From positions 1 through 64,000 of the forward strand of contig JAGVSM010000425.1 in NCBI GenBank assembly GCA_022494885.1: a DNA stretch of 64,000 nucleotides. The letters are read 5' to 3'. The notes under the pieces are model-generated. The model did not search any database. It was given only the letters and a program-made list of their open reading frames with translations, and was not told where the DNA came from. Within the stretch, counting starts at the first letter, position 1. Every line of letters begins with the position of its first letter. The DNA is from Micrasema longulum (lineage: Eukaryota; Arthropoda; Insecta; Trichoptera; Brachycentridae). Shown here in pieces: positions 19,398 through 30,369 of this stretch. A program made the translations under genes and the position numbers.

Positions 19398-20330
19398 AAG
19401 GAAATATGGAAGCCTAAGAAATTAGAGGGCTTATGGCCACTTTACACACTGAGTAACAATTACAATTTTGCCTTTTTTTAAACAACCATATTTCTTCCGT
19501 CTGAAGCCTCACCCACTTACCCGGATCCGTCTTAGAGGTCTTGTCGCTTTTCAGATCCGCACATTGCAAAAACAGTTTTTTTTAGTTTTATGAACGGTTC
19601 ATTACTTTATTTTTTTATTTTTAACATTATTTGTTTACATCACCGTCTGTGCACCCCAGTATATTATAGTCAATTTGTCTGTCACCCTCAATATATTTTT
19701 CCCCCAATTCTAATGGCGATAGGGTATGTTAGTTTATTAGCTTGTTAGTAAACCGGAAGAAACAAGTCCGACCGACAATAGGGAAATATCACGTTTTTTT
19801 AAAAGCATTTTTAAAGTAATAAAGGTCTATGAGAAAGATTTGCGTTTCTGCTTTTAACGCTTGTATCACCGCCACATGTCGACAGTGATAGGAAACGTTG
19901 GTATCTGCTCTCTGGAGCACCAGAACGCCTCCAGGTGACTCTCAACGCAGGTCACCGGCGGTGCACCCAAAAGCAGTAGACTTACCCAAGGACTGCTGGT
20001 TGCAAACCAACTTTTGCCACCACTCATACCGACTCAAACTGTGATTATTGAAGAATTTTACCCCATCAAGCGAACGCAATAAAGGAGACGTATACTTCGC
20101 GCTCAGCGAAGTCTTCAGTAAAAAATGTCCACTGACAGGGGCGCACCCACGACTAAAGTCAACAGATGGAAGAATTGAAGAAATTAAATTGTTCAAACAT
20201 AGGCAAAATGGTGAATGTTACACAGCGTGCAAAGTAGCGTCTTAAACCAGCCAATGACAGGTCATAAACCTTGTAAATGTCTAGGCTTCCATTTTCTAGA
20301 ACTTTTGTCTACAAACATTTGAATAAACTC
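19398..20330. repeat. Foldback element with an atypical interior
   Basis: The left part is at 19405-19475 (ggaaatatggaagcctaag, ccactttacacactg). The right arm is at 20205-20330 (accagccaatgacaggtcat, then ctaggcttccattttc). The interior at 19870-20170 is a GC-richer block of about 300 bp not found in other copies here, with no recognised coding content. Confidence 0.6.
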
Positions 20331-20824
20331 AAAATATAGTCGATATAATGAACTAACACCAAGAATTTTCACTAATGAACTTGAAAGGACTTTGATTGCA
20401 AAACGAAATAAAACAAAAAAATAACATATTATAGAAAAATAAGTGTTACGATACTAAATTATTATTTCAAATGAGGTAAAATAATTACGACAGAACATTA
20501 TATTATCTATTCATTATCAGATGTAATTATTGTTATATTAGATATTAAAAGATAAATATGTAATATTAATATGTTAGGGTGTTATTATTGTAATTGGATA
20601 GTGTTATCCAAAAATGCGTCAGTCACAACAACCTCAAACTGAGATAATTGATGTTTAAAATAAGGCGCATTTTCAAAAATATGATTAAGTATTTAGCTCG
20701 TCTGATGAGTTTAAAATACAAAAACGCAAAAATATTTTACAAAATGTTATGTTACAAAAAATATAATTAATTGGAAATATGATTTTTATTATTTTTTAAT
20801 GTAAAATTATCAATTGTATGTATA

Positions 20825-21075
20825 TATCAACAATATTTTAAGTTTGTCCAAATTTTTGTAGACAAGGACTGGATTCAACTCCCTGAGGGGCTGATAACAT
20901 TAACATATTACAACAGAGCTGAAGAATATTTCAGAGAAGGTAATATAGAAGTCTAGGAATCTACAGGACTTATGACTTGTCATTGGCTGGTTTAAGTGGC
21001 CACTTTACACACTGTGTAACATTCACCATTCTGCCCATATTTGAACATCTATATTCCTTCAACTCTTTCATCTGT
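20825..21075. repeat. Foldback-family left arm
   Basis: It starts at the family terminus (caatattttaagtttgtcca), then acatattacaacagagctga, ggtaatatagaagtctagg, and ccactttacacactgtgtaa. This subtype matches the isolated right arm at 43130-43405 (ttacaacag-gatgaagaac type). Confidence 0.7.
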
Positions 21076-21079
21076 TGAT

Positions 21080-21540
21080 GTTCTTTTTCGCAGTCTCAAT
21101 CCTGGGGATTGGTTTGCAGCTAAGTCTTTCATCTCGTCCTCCATTGCTCTCTATTCTCTGCAGCTCTCTTCAGCTCAACATATGAGGCGCAGTTCGAATC
21201 CTCGCACACTTGCTCCAAATACTCCCGCAGGGGCGCATCTGCGATTTGTCCTCTCAGCCATTTTCTATATTATGTCATGCAGGAGACCGCCATGGCGCAT
21301 AATGCAGCCGATACATTGGGATGAGATGGTTTTGATAAGGTGCCTCCTTTCTTCGATTCTGCTGAGAACCTCATCATTAGTGATGTGGTCTCTCCAGGAA
21401 ATTTCTAATATTCTTCTGTAGCACGTAGCTCCACATCTCTAAGGCCTCTGTACTTTTTATCTTTTTCGGCAAGGCACCATGTCTCACAACCGTACATCAA
21501 TATGCTCCATACACATGTCTTGGTATTGGCAATTAAAAAA
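21080..21540 (-). pseudogene. LINE 3' fragment (family L-c)
   Basis: The - strand encodes ILMYGCETWCLAEKDKKYRG, then LRDVELR, then a GQIADAPLREYLEQVCEDS-like C-terminal part, broken by stops. This is the stretch after the reverse transcriptase in arthropod LINEs of the endonuclease-RT type. It directly abuts the foldback arm. Confidence 0.55.
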
Positions 21541-21659
21541 TAAATAAAAAAAATAAATGTGTTGCATATTTTTTGCCTTGCTTATTATGTACAAGGCTTA
21601 TATTAACTGCAAAAGGAATGTTCTTTCCAATTTTTTTGACGATAGTGTGAGGATCTGGT

Positions 21660-22075
21660 GGTGGAAACTCATACAGGAGAAGCCGGACTATTGACAGGCA
21701 TCAACAGACCTTCCGTTCCACTTTGAGAGCGTTCGGCATTTTGTGTCCTATTTTTATTTATTTCAACAATCACCTTTACTATTTTTACCATGAATGATAT
21801 TACCTCATGCGATAAGTCCTTATGACTTATCACTGTTACGATATCTTCTAGGTCCTCATCCAGACTTCTACATCGCGCCTCTAGCTGCATTCGCTCTAAG
21901 CTGAAAATGGGACAATGCATCAACAAATGAGGGACATCTTGGTGTGTCTCATCACCACATGGACAGCTATTGATTTCTGAGAGCTTGAAACGGTGAAGAT
22001 AGCTCATTAAACATCCGTGGCCTGTGAGGATTTGAGTCGAGTTCTTGTCAAGTTGCTAGTGGAGTTTTAAGCACC
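21660..22075 (-). pseudogene. LINE ORF2 C-terminal fragment with CCHC motif
   Basis: The - strand 21669-22007 encodes MSYLHRFKLSEINSCPCGDE, then THQDVPHLLMHCPIF. It again shows C-x-C-x(n)-H-x4-C with the preceding G-H-x-(Y)L-x-R-like region of I/R1-group LINEs. The frame is open for 112 residues. Confidence 0.65.
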
Positions 22076-22129
22076 GTAAAGCAATGTTATGTTTTCAGCC
22101 CAGTTGTATGGCTTTTAGTTAACACCGCT

Positions 22130-22873
22130 GTCGGCAGACCACAGCTCGCGAGCCGTATGCGGCTCTTTAGCCACTCGAGTGGGGCTTAGCGCAAGTTACA
22201 CCTTTTGTTCAAATTGTTTAATTTACGTTCTATAAAGAACTTCTCGGACTATTGCCTTTTGAATTATCGAGGATATTGCAAATACTGTAATCGAATGCAC
22301 GGAGAAGCATCATATTAAACCCGATAAAATTATTTCGATTTCGACATATGGAGCCAAAATTATGACTGAAGTGAGAACGGTTTTTTGTCTATTTTCGAAA
22401 CAAAAATTATTTACGAAATGCCTTTTTACCAATGCATCATTCATCAAGAGGCGAAAATTTTTAAATGTTATGGATTTGATGATCAAGATTGTCAACACAA
22501 TTGTCGTTAAATCTCCTTTACATCGCTAATTTAAATAATGTTTACTCAATCTCTCTCTTCAATCCGTGCCTCATGTCTGAGGATGGTGATTACGCCAGAT
22601 TCCAGGCATGGCTCGTCTGTGGACAGTCTCCCTCCATCTGGAACGGTCATGTGCTCTTCTATAGGCATTCGTCAGTGATGATTCTGATAATTCAGTGAAT
22701 TCAGTTTACTCAATAATAGAGAGTAAATATGGAGAGCTTCTCTGCATAATGAGATGCATTGGCTTTTAAGAGGAAACAGTTTAAAACGAAAAGAAATTTG
22801 GCTCTTAAAAGAAATCTCAACCGTCGTAATGCTGATCTTTGGCTCTTTTGACTAAAGATTGGGAAACCACTGG
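22130..22873. mobile_element. Possible non-autonomous hAT element
   Basis: The left side carries acagctcgcgagccgtatgc then ggctctttag. The right side ends ggctcttttgacta…tgggaaaccactgg, whose complement begins CCAGTGGTTTCCCA, a hAT-like terminus. The ends are similar but not strictly inverted, and no 8-bp duplication was confirmed. Confidence 0.35.
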
Positions 22874-22984
22874 GTTAACACATCAAAGTATTGCAGAAAA
22901 CTCGTAAATTAAAACTCGTTAAACTATTTTTAAAAAGTAAGAATATCACTTTCGAATCATTCTTATCCATATTCTGAGAGGTGA

Positions 22985-23325
22985 GGGTCAGTGCTATGAA
23001 AGCTCTTGAAGTAGCTGCGACCTGTGAAGATCTATTTTGACGGGTCTCCGTGAACAGTTCTCTCCCTCCAAGCCAAGGTCTATAAAGAGCTTGTCCAAGG
23101 CGTGGAAGGCGAGAGTTTGCATTTTGCTAAATCTCCCCCTCCAAGCCCAGATCCGTAAAGTATAGGGATATTAGGTAGGGGGCGAGCTCTTTAACATCCT
23201 TATGTTTAACCAGTGGTCGACCGAAGATGAGGTTCCTTTTATGATGCAAAGCATCACACTCACGTAGAATGTGTATAGGTGTTTCCTCATGTGCACTGCA
23301 GAACCTACATGTAGAAGTTTTCCTC
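22985..23325 (-). pseudogene. LINE C-terminal fragment (I/R1-like)
   Basis: The - strand reads STCRFCSAHEETPIHILREC, then DALHHKRNLIFGR. This is a clear C-x2-C-x8-H-x4-C end motif. It is followed by degraded sequence and immediately abuts the L-a LINE in the opposite orientation. Confidence 0.65.
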
Positions 23326-23795
23326 TATCACAACATGGACTATCTCTTCGCTCTAGTAACGAGAGAACTCTTTTAATACCTTGTCATCGCTCTAATTTTC
23401 TTGCCTCCTCTTTCGCAGTAGTAGCCGCTTGATTGTGGAATAATCAACCCACTTATATTAGAGACGACCCTTCTTTATTTACTTTTAATTCAAGATTGAA
23501 ATGTCACTTTCTAAATATTTAAATTGTTCCTTTATCCTTCATTTTTCCTTCCCATCCCCTCTCCTCTCTTCATAGTATCGTGTTAATTTTTTTAAGTATT
23601 TTTATTTTCTTAATCTTTGTTTTTAATTTTGTATAAAATTGTAAGATTCAATATGTCCATGTACTTGTAATTTTCTCAAACTGAACGGTTTGGGTAGGTA
23701 CGAAGAAATTGCCTTAAGGCAATATGCCCGCCCTTGTATGTATATATATATTGTATATGTGTTTAAAGTGTTAAATAAATTAATAAATAAGTTTC
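23325..23795 (+). pseudogene. LINE family L-a, 3' end (second copy)
   Basis: It matches 8390-8835 closely: gtaacgagagaac, cttccttcccatcccctctc, ctgaacggtttgggtaggta and gccttaaggcaatatgcccg, ending ttaaataaattaataaat. It is 5'-truncated. Confidence 0.75.
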
Positions 23796-24279
23796 GGAAA
23801 GATTCAATCTGCAGTGCCTTGTAAGGGCTCTAGTTTTGGATCACGATTCTGACTCTAACCTATATTTCTCGATTTTATGACTAGATGCATTTTTGCATAA
23901 CACCATCCAATTTGCATTGATCTAATGATTTTTTATCATCACTGTTGATTGTGCACGTTTTAATTAGTATTTGCTATAAGATAAATGTATACATGTACGC
24001 TTTATACAGGCTGCTCCAAAACGCAACGTGTAAACGAAGAGACAAATTTTATCTGCGAAGGGGCGAAGAATATAGTCATGTGGGTGAAATAGCAACAGTA
24101 TCTGTATTACAATTGTTAAAAATAGAGTAAACTTCAATTGTCTATAAAATGGTCTATTCAAAGCTTAAAAAAACGAATTAACTTTTCTTTAAATTTTTTG
24201 ACAAAAGTGTTAAAATGTTCTTAAGGTGATTTTAAACGAAATAGTCTCCTCCCTTAGGCAAATCCAAACTTGTGCACTT

Positions 24280-24845
24280 CTTATGAAAATGGCTTTCGTT
24301 TTGGAGAACTTTTTTATGATGAACGGACATTGTCCATTTATATAATTCATAGGGTTTTAATATTACAATTACTTGGACTAGAGAGAGGTAATTATTCTTA
24401 TGCCGATATAGAGTCAATGTTAAATATTTCTAGTCTACAAAAACGTAGAACTGAATTGATTCCATATATATGTTCGACATACTAAAGGTATAATCGATGT
24501 TCCATCATTACTGGGACAAGTAAAATTCAATATTCCGACTCGTAGGTTGAGAAACAATGAAGTACTGTTCAACGATCAGCATAGAACAAACTATGGCCTT
24601 AATTCTCCAATGACCCGTCTTTGCCGTATTGTTAACTCAAGACAAGATCTGGACTTTTTTGGTTTAAGTTTACAACGATTTAAACGAGCACGTAATAAAT
24701 AGTTCAGATTTTGTCTCGATGTCCCTTTTGTTTGTCAATGCTTCTTTTATTCTTTTTTTTAATGTTTTGAACTATTCTTTTATTGTAATTTTTAAACCCT
24801 AAAAATTGTATACATGAACAATGTCCGTTAATAAATAAATAAAAA
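24280..24845 (+). pseudogene. LINE ORF2 C-terminal fragment with tail
   Basis: LNISSLQKRRTELIPYICST is followed, after a frameshift, by IIDVPSLLGQVKFNIPTRRL, NYGLNSPMTRLCRIVNS and FFGLSLQRFKRARNK before a stop at about 24700. This is the canonical end of a CR1/Jockey-like LINE. The tail is aataaataaataaaaaataa. Confidence 0.65.
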
Positions 24846-24949
24846 ATAAAATAGATGCCTTGACTTCTATATTATCTTCTTTAAAATGTTCTTCATATCT
24901 GTTGTAATATGTTAAATTAATATAATCCAAGAAATTGAATACTCTTGGG

Positions 24950-25225
24950 GCCATAAATTGAAACCCCAATCGAGCATCGTGCTTCATTAATTTTGCATTA
25001 TTGATTCAAATGAACTGTCCATCACGCGCCCTACGAAATCACCCAACCTTTCGAATACCTAGCGTCAATACGAACTATTGTCAGAATTCGTTTTTACATA
25101 GATCGTGTTCCACTTTTAACAGCTTTTTTAACCATATTGATATCTATCATACTGGATTACAATTATTTAAAAATAGTGTATTGAAAGCTTTTGAATTAAA
25201 CTCCCGTTGATTCCATTTTCTCTTA
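24950..25225 (+). pseudogene. LINE C-terminal fragment, different family
   Basis: The frame to 25210 reads NCPSRALRNHPTFRIPSVNT, then NYCQNSFLHRSCSTFNSF and LKAFELNSR. It resembles the R…F..P..RTNY..N SFF.R…FN arrangement at the end of LINE ORF2. The tail is lost. The AT-rich DNA to 25770 shows nothing further. Confidence 0.5.
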
Positions 25226-25776
25226 CATCACTTCACATTACATACATTAATATTGATCATTTCAATGATTTTTTTCTACTGAAATTAGTATTACAGCGAA
25301 AATCGCTTTACTGAAATTTTATCAACTACCTTTGGTTTAAAATCTTCTCCTTATATTGCTTTTTCAAATTTTAAATATTACTTGCTTTACCTGTTATTCT
25401 TTCTATTTTCTCTGCTGCATTGACATGTTTTTATACTTTTAAACTACTTTTAATTACTTATATTGTATTTGTATATAAAATCAATATATTGCTGCTCTTA
25501 CTATGTGTCATTAATTTTGAAGATGTTTTTAAATTGACTTAAATTTATTTTCTTATTTAAAGGTTCTTTAAAGATTCATCTCGTCGTTTCTTTGAATCCC
25601 TTAAATATGTATGTGAATTATGTTTTTCCTTTTGAAAAAAATGTTAATATTATTTTATTTTATTTTTACATCTGACCATGTTTTTCATTCTTTATTTTAA
25701 TTCTTAACTTTTAATTACTTTTACAAATTTTCTTATTTTTTTTGCTTTAATTTTAATTTTTAAACAACTTCTATTT

Positions 25777-26575
25777 AACAAATTACAACAGGGGGATGGA
25801 TAATACCTTAAATAAGGAAATATGGATCTCCCAGCAGAAATCCGAAACTGTGAGAGTGAAGTGATGTTTCGGAAGAAACTTAAAACCCACTTGTTCTCTA
25901 AATCATTTGAATAAATTCTTAGCATGTGGTGGAAAAGTAGTATGAAAAAGTACATTATTTTTATTAAATTAAAAAGTTAAAGTTAAAATTAAATTTATAT
26001 CTTTATATAATCACTTTGTAAAGCGCCCTTGAGGTATTATATTACGAAAATAGCGCTATATAAGTTATCCATAATTATTATTATTAGGCATTCACAGGGC
26101 TTATGACCTGTCATTGGCTGGTTTAAGTGGCCACTTTACACACTGTGTAACATTCACCATCTTGCTTATGTTTGAGCATATTTCTTCAATTCTTCCATTT
26201 GTTGATTTCGATGAAGTTAAAGAGCGGAAACCTTTATTGTTGTGAAGAGATTCATCTGACTGAATGATTTCATATACTAGGCAACGCCTGAAAACAATTT
26301 TCCAATTTTTAAACTTCTTCTTGGACCAGTTGTTTCATTACAATATTTGAGTTTGTCCAAATGTTCGTAGACAAAATACTAGATTTCACTTCCTCGGGAG
26401 TCATTAAGATTAACAAATTACAACAGGGATGGAGAATACCTAAATAAGGAAATATGGAATATTATTATTTTCTTATTTAAAATATTCTCCATACCTGTTG
26501 TAATTTGTTATCTTTATGACTCCCGAGGGGGTGAAATCCAGTCTTTTGTCTACGAACATTTGGACAAACTCAAAT
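25777..26575. repeat. Foldback element split by an L2-like LINE
   Basis: The left arm (25777-25825: aaattacaacaggggg, ggaaatatgga) is cut by the LINE at 25826-26085. It resumes at ggcattcacagggcttatga. The right part (26335-26575) is a strong palindrome: atttgagtttgtccaaatg…acaaattacaacaggg, inverted as ctgttgtaatttgtta…ggacaaactcaaatattgta. This defines the family terminus. Confidence 0.8.
25826..26085 (+). pseudogene. L2-like LINE 3' end inserted in foldback element
   Basis: AEIRNCESEVMFRKKLKTHL, FSKSFE and a stop at 25911-25913 are intact. The 3' UTR has gcgcccttgaggtatt and aatagcgctatataagtta, with a tail of (att)n. It matches the copy at 37175-37678 on the - strand. Confidence 0.8.
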
Positions 26576-26819
26576 ATTGTAACTTCTATTTATGATTTTT
26601 TTCCTTCTCTTTTTTGTACTTTCATTGATAACCTTACATATAATTACTTTATAATATGGAAACTTCACTGGTCCATTAGAGTTAAGTCTAACTGTGTGAA
26701 ATATAAAACTTTGTAACTGTACTGTATGTTTCCTAAATAAAAGAAAATAAAAAATTAATAAAATGAAAATATTAATAACTTTAAAATATAATAATACGAA
26801 ATTCCTGCTTTTTACATAA

Positions 26820-27130
26820 ATGAATAGCTAGCCGTGAGAGATTGTGTACCTATTTACTATCTACCTATAAGTGCACGAAGCACGATTTTCCCGCACGACC
26901 AGAAACTGTGGGAAGAAGCTATCACTCGACTCGTGAACTTCCTTAGTTTTCGTTTTATCGTCACTTTCATTGTCCCATTATCGAGCCCCGCGCCTCACTC
27001 AGCCACTACCAGCTGTTAGGGCCGCGGTTACAATGGGAGGCTAAGGACGTCGTGCCTTCGCCATGACGATATAGTTGAAGATAAATTCGATAGTTTAAAA
27101 TAAGATAGTTTACCGCCCTCCACCTTCAAG
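26820..27130. other. GC-richer unassigned stretch
   Basis: It is less AT-rich than its surroundings. A frame at 26834-27019 shows no recognised motif, and no repeat partner was seen. Neighbouring 27130-27460 is likewise unassigned. Confidence 0.3.
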
Positions 27131-27459
27131 TTTTGGGGAAGCGTACGCCACGGTACACATATCTACGTACTAAAGTGACATACCTTTATTATGACTTCAA
27201 AGTTGAAGATAGATTGAACGTAGTTATGCAGAAAGCAGCCAGTCCACAATTTTGTAATAATTATAGTCTAATATACATTCACAACACAATATTTACATCT
27301 ATACTTATTCTAACATTATTTATCACTATTTTACACTAACTTTCCTAAGTTATAATAATCAAACTGTTCAATAGTCACTATTTACAGTATATATAACCTT
27401 TTTTTTTTATTCGACCACATAACCGAATATCGCACGCAACTACACTGGCTCAGTATCAG

Positions 27460-27985
27460 GCATAGAAGAAACATTCACATAACATAATCCCACTTCGCCT
27501 GTTTATCTGAGAGAGCTCTTCCAACCTCTATCACAACACGGACTATCTCTTCGTTCTAGTAACGAGAGAACCCTTTAAATACCCTTTCATCGCTCTAATT
27601 TTCTTGCCTCCACTTTCACAGTAGTAGCTGATCGATTGTGGAATAATCTACCCACTAATGTTAGAGACGCCCCCTCTTTATTTACATTTAAGTCAAGATT
27701 AAAGTGTCACTATGTAAATATTTAAGTTGTTTCTTTATCCTTCTTCTTTCCTTCCCACCCCCTTTCCTCTTTTCATTGTATAGTGCTATTTTTCATGTAT
27801 TTTTATTTTCTTAATCTTTGTTTTAAATTTTGTATAAAATTGCAAGATTCAATATGTCCATGTACTTGTAATTTTCTCAAACTGAACGGTTTGGGTAGGT
27901 AGGAAGAAATTGCCTTAAGGCAATATTCCCGCCCTTATATGTATATATAAATTGTATATGCATATAAAGTGTTAAATAAATATTT
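27460..27985 (+). pseudogene. LINE family L-a, 3' end (third copy)
   Basis: It starts with the same ggcatagaagaaacattcac as the copy at 8286, deleted soon after, and then follows it to gccttaaggcaatattcccg and ttaaataaat. The shared 5' breakpoint suggests a common truncated source. Confidence 0.75.
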
Positions 27986-28199
27986 TTTTCATATATACTC
28001 ATTACATTTAATTTTATATATATTTTTTTTTTCATTTTGTATGCTTTCTGGCATTTCCTCAAATAACTTTATACTCTTGTACATAAGGCAGTTCTCGGAC
28101 TTTGCTTTTGATTTATTTTCAAGTATTATATTTTAAGATCCTCTTGTTGCATAGTTTCTATGAAATAACTCATTATTTTTTAGTTTTTTTTAAAAGTAT

Positions 28200-29095
28200 A
28201 CTTACCTATTAATAATGATCAATACAGTATAAATCTTCAAGAAGACCTAAATCGACTAAACAAATATTGCATTAAAAACAGATTGTCTATTAACATTAAA
28301 AAGTGTCAGCAAATTTCTTTTTACCGCATTCGTTCTAAAAAAATAAATTATTCATATAAAATCGAGTTAGCTAATATAAGTTAGCTAATATAAGTTAGCT
28401 AATATAAGTTAGCTATAAGTTCTTCTACGGAAGTCCGTGACCTTGGTGTTGAACTTCATAGTAAATTTACATTAAACAAACATATGGAAAATACTGTAGA
28501 AAAAGCTTACAAAATGTTAAGATTTGTCATACGATCAATCAAACCTTTCACAAGAACTGACGCATTAAGAAAACTTTTTCATATGTTCGTAGTGTCCTAG
28601 AGTTTGGTTCGCCGATTTGGAATCCTCAATACAATATTTACAAAAATCGTGTTGAACATATTCAAAACTATTTTCTTAGACAATTACATTTTAAAAATAA
28701 TGTTTCATTCTGAAGTAGGACTGAGTCAGCTAATTTTCACAAGGTTCAAAATCTCGCAACTCGGCGTACCATGTTGGATATGAGCTTTCTCTACAGAATT
28801 GTTAATAACCTAATTGATAGCCCAGAAATTGTTAGAGGCATTTAGTATCGAGTCCCTGTCCGTAGAACTCGTCAATCTGTACTCTTCGACATTCCTAACT
28901 CAATGACTAATTATTTGAAAAATAGCACTCTTCAAAGAATACAGATTACCTATAATGACAGTTTTAGTGACATCGACATATTACCCTGTAAATACCATAT
29001 TTTTATCAGATCTGTTAAAGACATTTTAAATTTATCTCCCGCTTGACTTTAAACTTTTAATTTGACTTTTAATTTTATCTTTCAATTTTAACTTT
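28200..29095 (+). pseudogene. LINE reverse-transcriptase C-terminal region
   Basis: It encodes QEDLNRLNKYCIKNRLSINI and KKCQQISF (after the YADD motif), then EVRDLGVELHSKFTLNKHME. Next come a degraded FGSPIWNPQYNIYKNRVEHI-like part and a final CKYHIFIRSVKDILNLSPA before a stop near 29043. Multiple frameshifts are present. Its 3' UTR ((ttttaactttaa)-like) is split by the Penelope-like insertion and seems to continue at 30365. Confidence 0.65.
28366..28415 (+). repeat. Short tandem repeat
   Basis: The unit agttagctaatata is repeated about three and a half times inside the decayed LINE. It looks like a local slippage product. Confidence 0.7.
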
Positions 29096-29190
29096 TTATA
29101 AAATTTATATTTGAAGCACTAACTTCGTAGTTATTCATTATAATAAAATAAATAAAACAACTTTGTTTTTAACCACTAATTTTTATTTTT

Positions 29191-29231
29191 CACCGACTGG
29201 TTTCAAAGCAAACAAGCTTCGGTGTCAAGGT
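29191..29231 (-). ncRNA. Hammerhead-ribozyme-like motif (downstream flank)
   Basis: On the - strand, which is the sense strand for the GIY-YIG domain, an accttgac core is followed by a hairpin (gaagcttgtttgcttt), GAAAC, a tiny CC/GG stem position and tcggtg. The order fits a type I hammerhead, but the CUGANGA box is degenerate here. The family-level match is better in the copy at 30280-30321 (+). Confidence 0.4.
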
Positions 29232-29275
29232 TTACGTAACTATAGAATTGATTCCTTTTTATTTTATTTCTATCA

Positions 29276-29800
29276 ACTAACTAACTAACTAACCATCACG
29301 CCATTTCCCCAGAGGGATTGGCAGAGAGGATAGAACGCCACACCACTCTGTCCTGGCACACTTCCTTTGCTTCCTTCACATTCATACATCTTCTCATGCA
29401 CGCACGTCGATTATTCCGACTTTTCACATGACCACTTTCAAGAATTTGTTGTACTTGATCATGCCATGTCTTTCTCGGCCTTCCTCGACTTCTACAACCA
29501 GACACATTCGTATCATAAATCTTTTTAGCCGTTCTTTCATCATTCATTCGCTCCACATGACCGAACCATCGCAAAAGATCTTTCTTAATTTTGTCGATAA
29601 TGCTTAACTCAGCCTTGCATTCTGCTCTAATTTCGACATTAGGGCACCTATCATACATTGTTTTTCCGCACATTCGCCTGAGGGATCGCATTTCAACAGC
29701 ATTCAGTCTACTTTCGTCCCTTTTTTTTCCAACTCCATGCTTCGCTTCCATACATTAGGGTTGGTACCAGAACTCCATTATGAACTGCTAATTTAGCCTT
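29276..29800 (-). pseudogene. RTE-like LINE (family L-b), best-preserved 3' copy
   Basis: The - strand 29296-29751 is open for 151 residues. It has [57 protein letters not shown], then RNNRRACMRRCMNVKEAKEV and VVWRSILSANPSGEMA. This is the C-terminal part of an endonuclease/reverse-transcriptase LINE ORF, 5'-truncated. It ends ggcgtgatggttag with a (ttag)n tail and interrupts the Penelope-like flank, so it is younger than that element. Confidence 0.8.
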
Positions 29801-29941
29801 CACTAAATACCACACGTGGACCCAATACATCAAGTGGTTTTTTCTTACACGGGTGGTAATTTGATATAATTATTTTCGAAGTAAGCCAAGAGAGGACTAA
29901 AAGTAATATTGTTTATTTGGTTATTAATTATTGTTTTCTTA

Positions 29942-30217
29942 TTATGAATCGCTTTTTTTAATTTCTAAGATTTCTAAGTTGTCTAATTTTAATATTTTAT
30001 TTTCAACATGAAGTACTTTTAATCCAGTGTCTTTATTGAAGTTATGATTATTTTCTATCAGATGATTTGCGAATTCAGAAAAATTATTTTTACTTAAGCA
30101 TCTTAAGTGTTCTTTTACTCTAATATTAAAGTTTCTTTTAGTTTTTCCAATGTAGATTGAATCGCAATCATTACAATTAAACCATAAGAAAAAAACCACT
30201 TGATTTATTGGGTCCAC
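29942..30217 (-). CDS. GIY-YIG endonuclease domain of a Penelope-like retroelement (fragment)
   Basis: The open frame has 91 residues. FNCNDCDSIYIGKTKRNF contains the CxxC pair (C15, C18) and the YIG (22-24) of the domain. NIRVKEHL follows with the conserved Arg33 and His37, then NHLIENNHNF with His52 and His58. The CCHH arrangement is characteristic of Penelope-type nucleases. LEILEI near the end holds the likely catalytic Glu. The first GIY half is replaced by VVFFLWF, because the reading frame enters from the flanking repeat and a stop lies just upstream, so the domain is probably not functional. The start codon is arbitrary (GTG). Confidence 0.75.
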   Translation of the reverse strand: MDPINQVVFFLWFNCNDCDSIYIGKTKRNFNIRVKEHLRCLSKNNFSEFANHLIENNHNFNKDTGLKVLHVENKILKLDNLEILEIKKSDS

Positions 30218-30279
30218 GTGTAGTATTTAGTGAACATGATAGAAATAAAATAAAAAGGAATCAATTCATTAGTTACGTA

Positions 30280-30321
30280 AACCTTGACGAAGAAACTTGT
30301 TTGCTTTGAAACCGGTCGGTG
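30280..30321 (+). ncRNA. Hammerhead-ribozyme-like motif (best copy)
   Basis: It reads acc-TTGACGA, then a hairpin agaaac-tt-gtttgcttt, GAAA, ccgg, and TC followed by ggtg. Stem I (acc/ggt), stem II (aaac/gttt) and a minimal stem III (cc/gg) can all pair. The CUGANGA box differs at its first base (U for C), and the cleavage triplet would be GUC. Penelope-like elements are known to carry such minimal hammerheads. Confidence 0.5.
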
Positions 30322-30369
30322 AAAAATAAAAATTAGTGGTTAAAAACAAAGTTGTTTTATTTATTTTAT

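Noticed and set aside
21041..21421. 126-residue ORF on the + strand
   Set aside because: It is the antisense of a LINE C-terminal fragment readable on the - strand.
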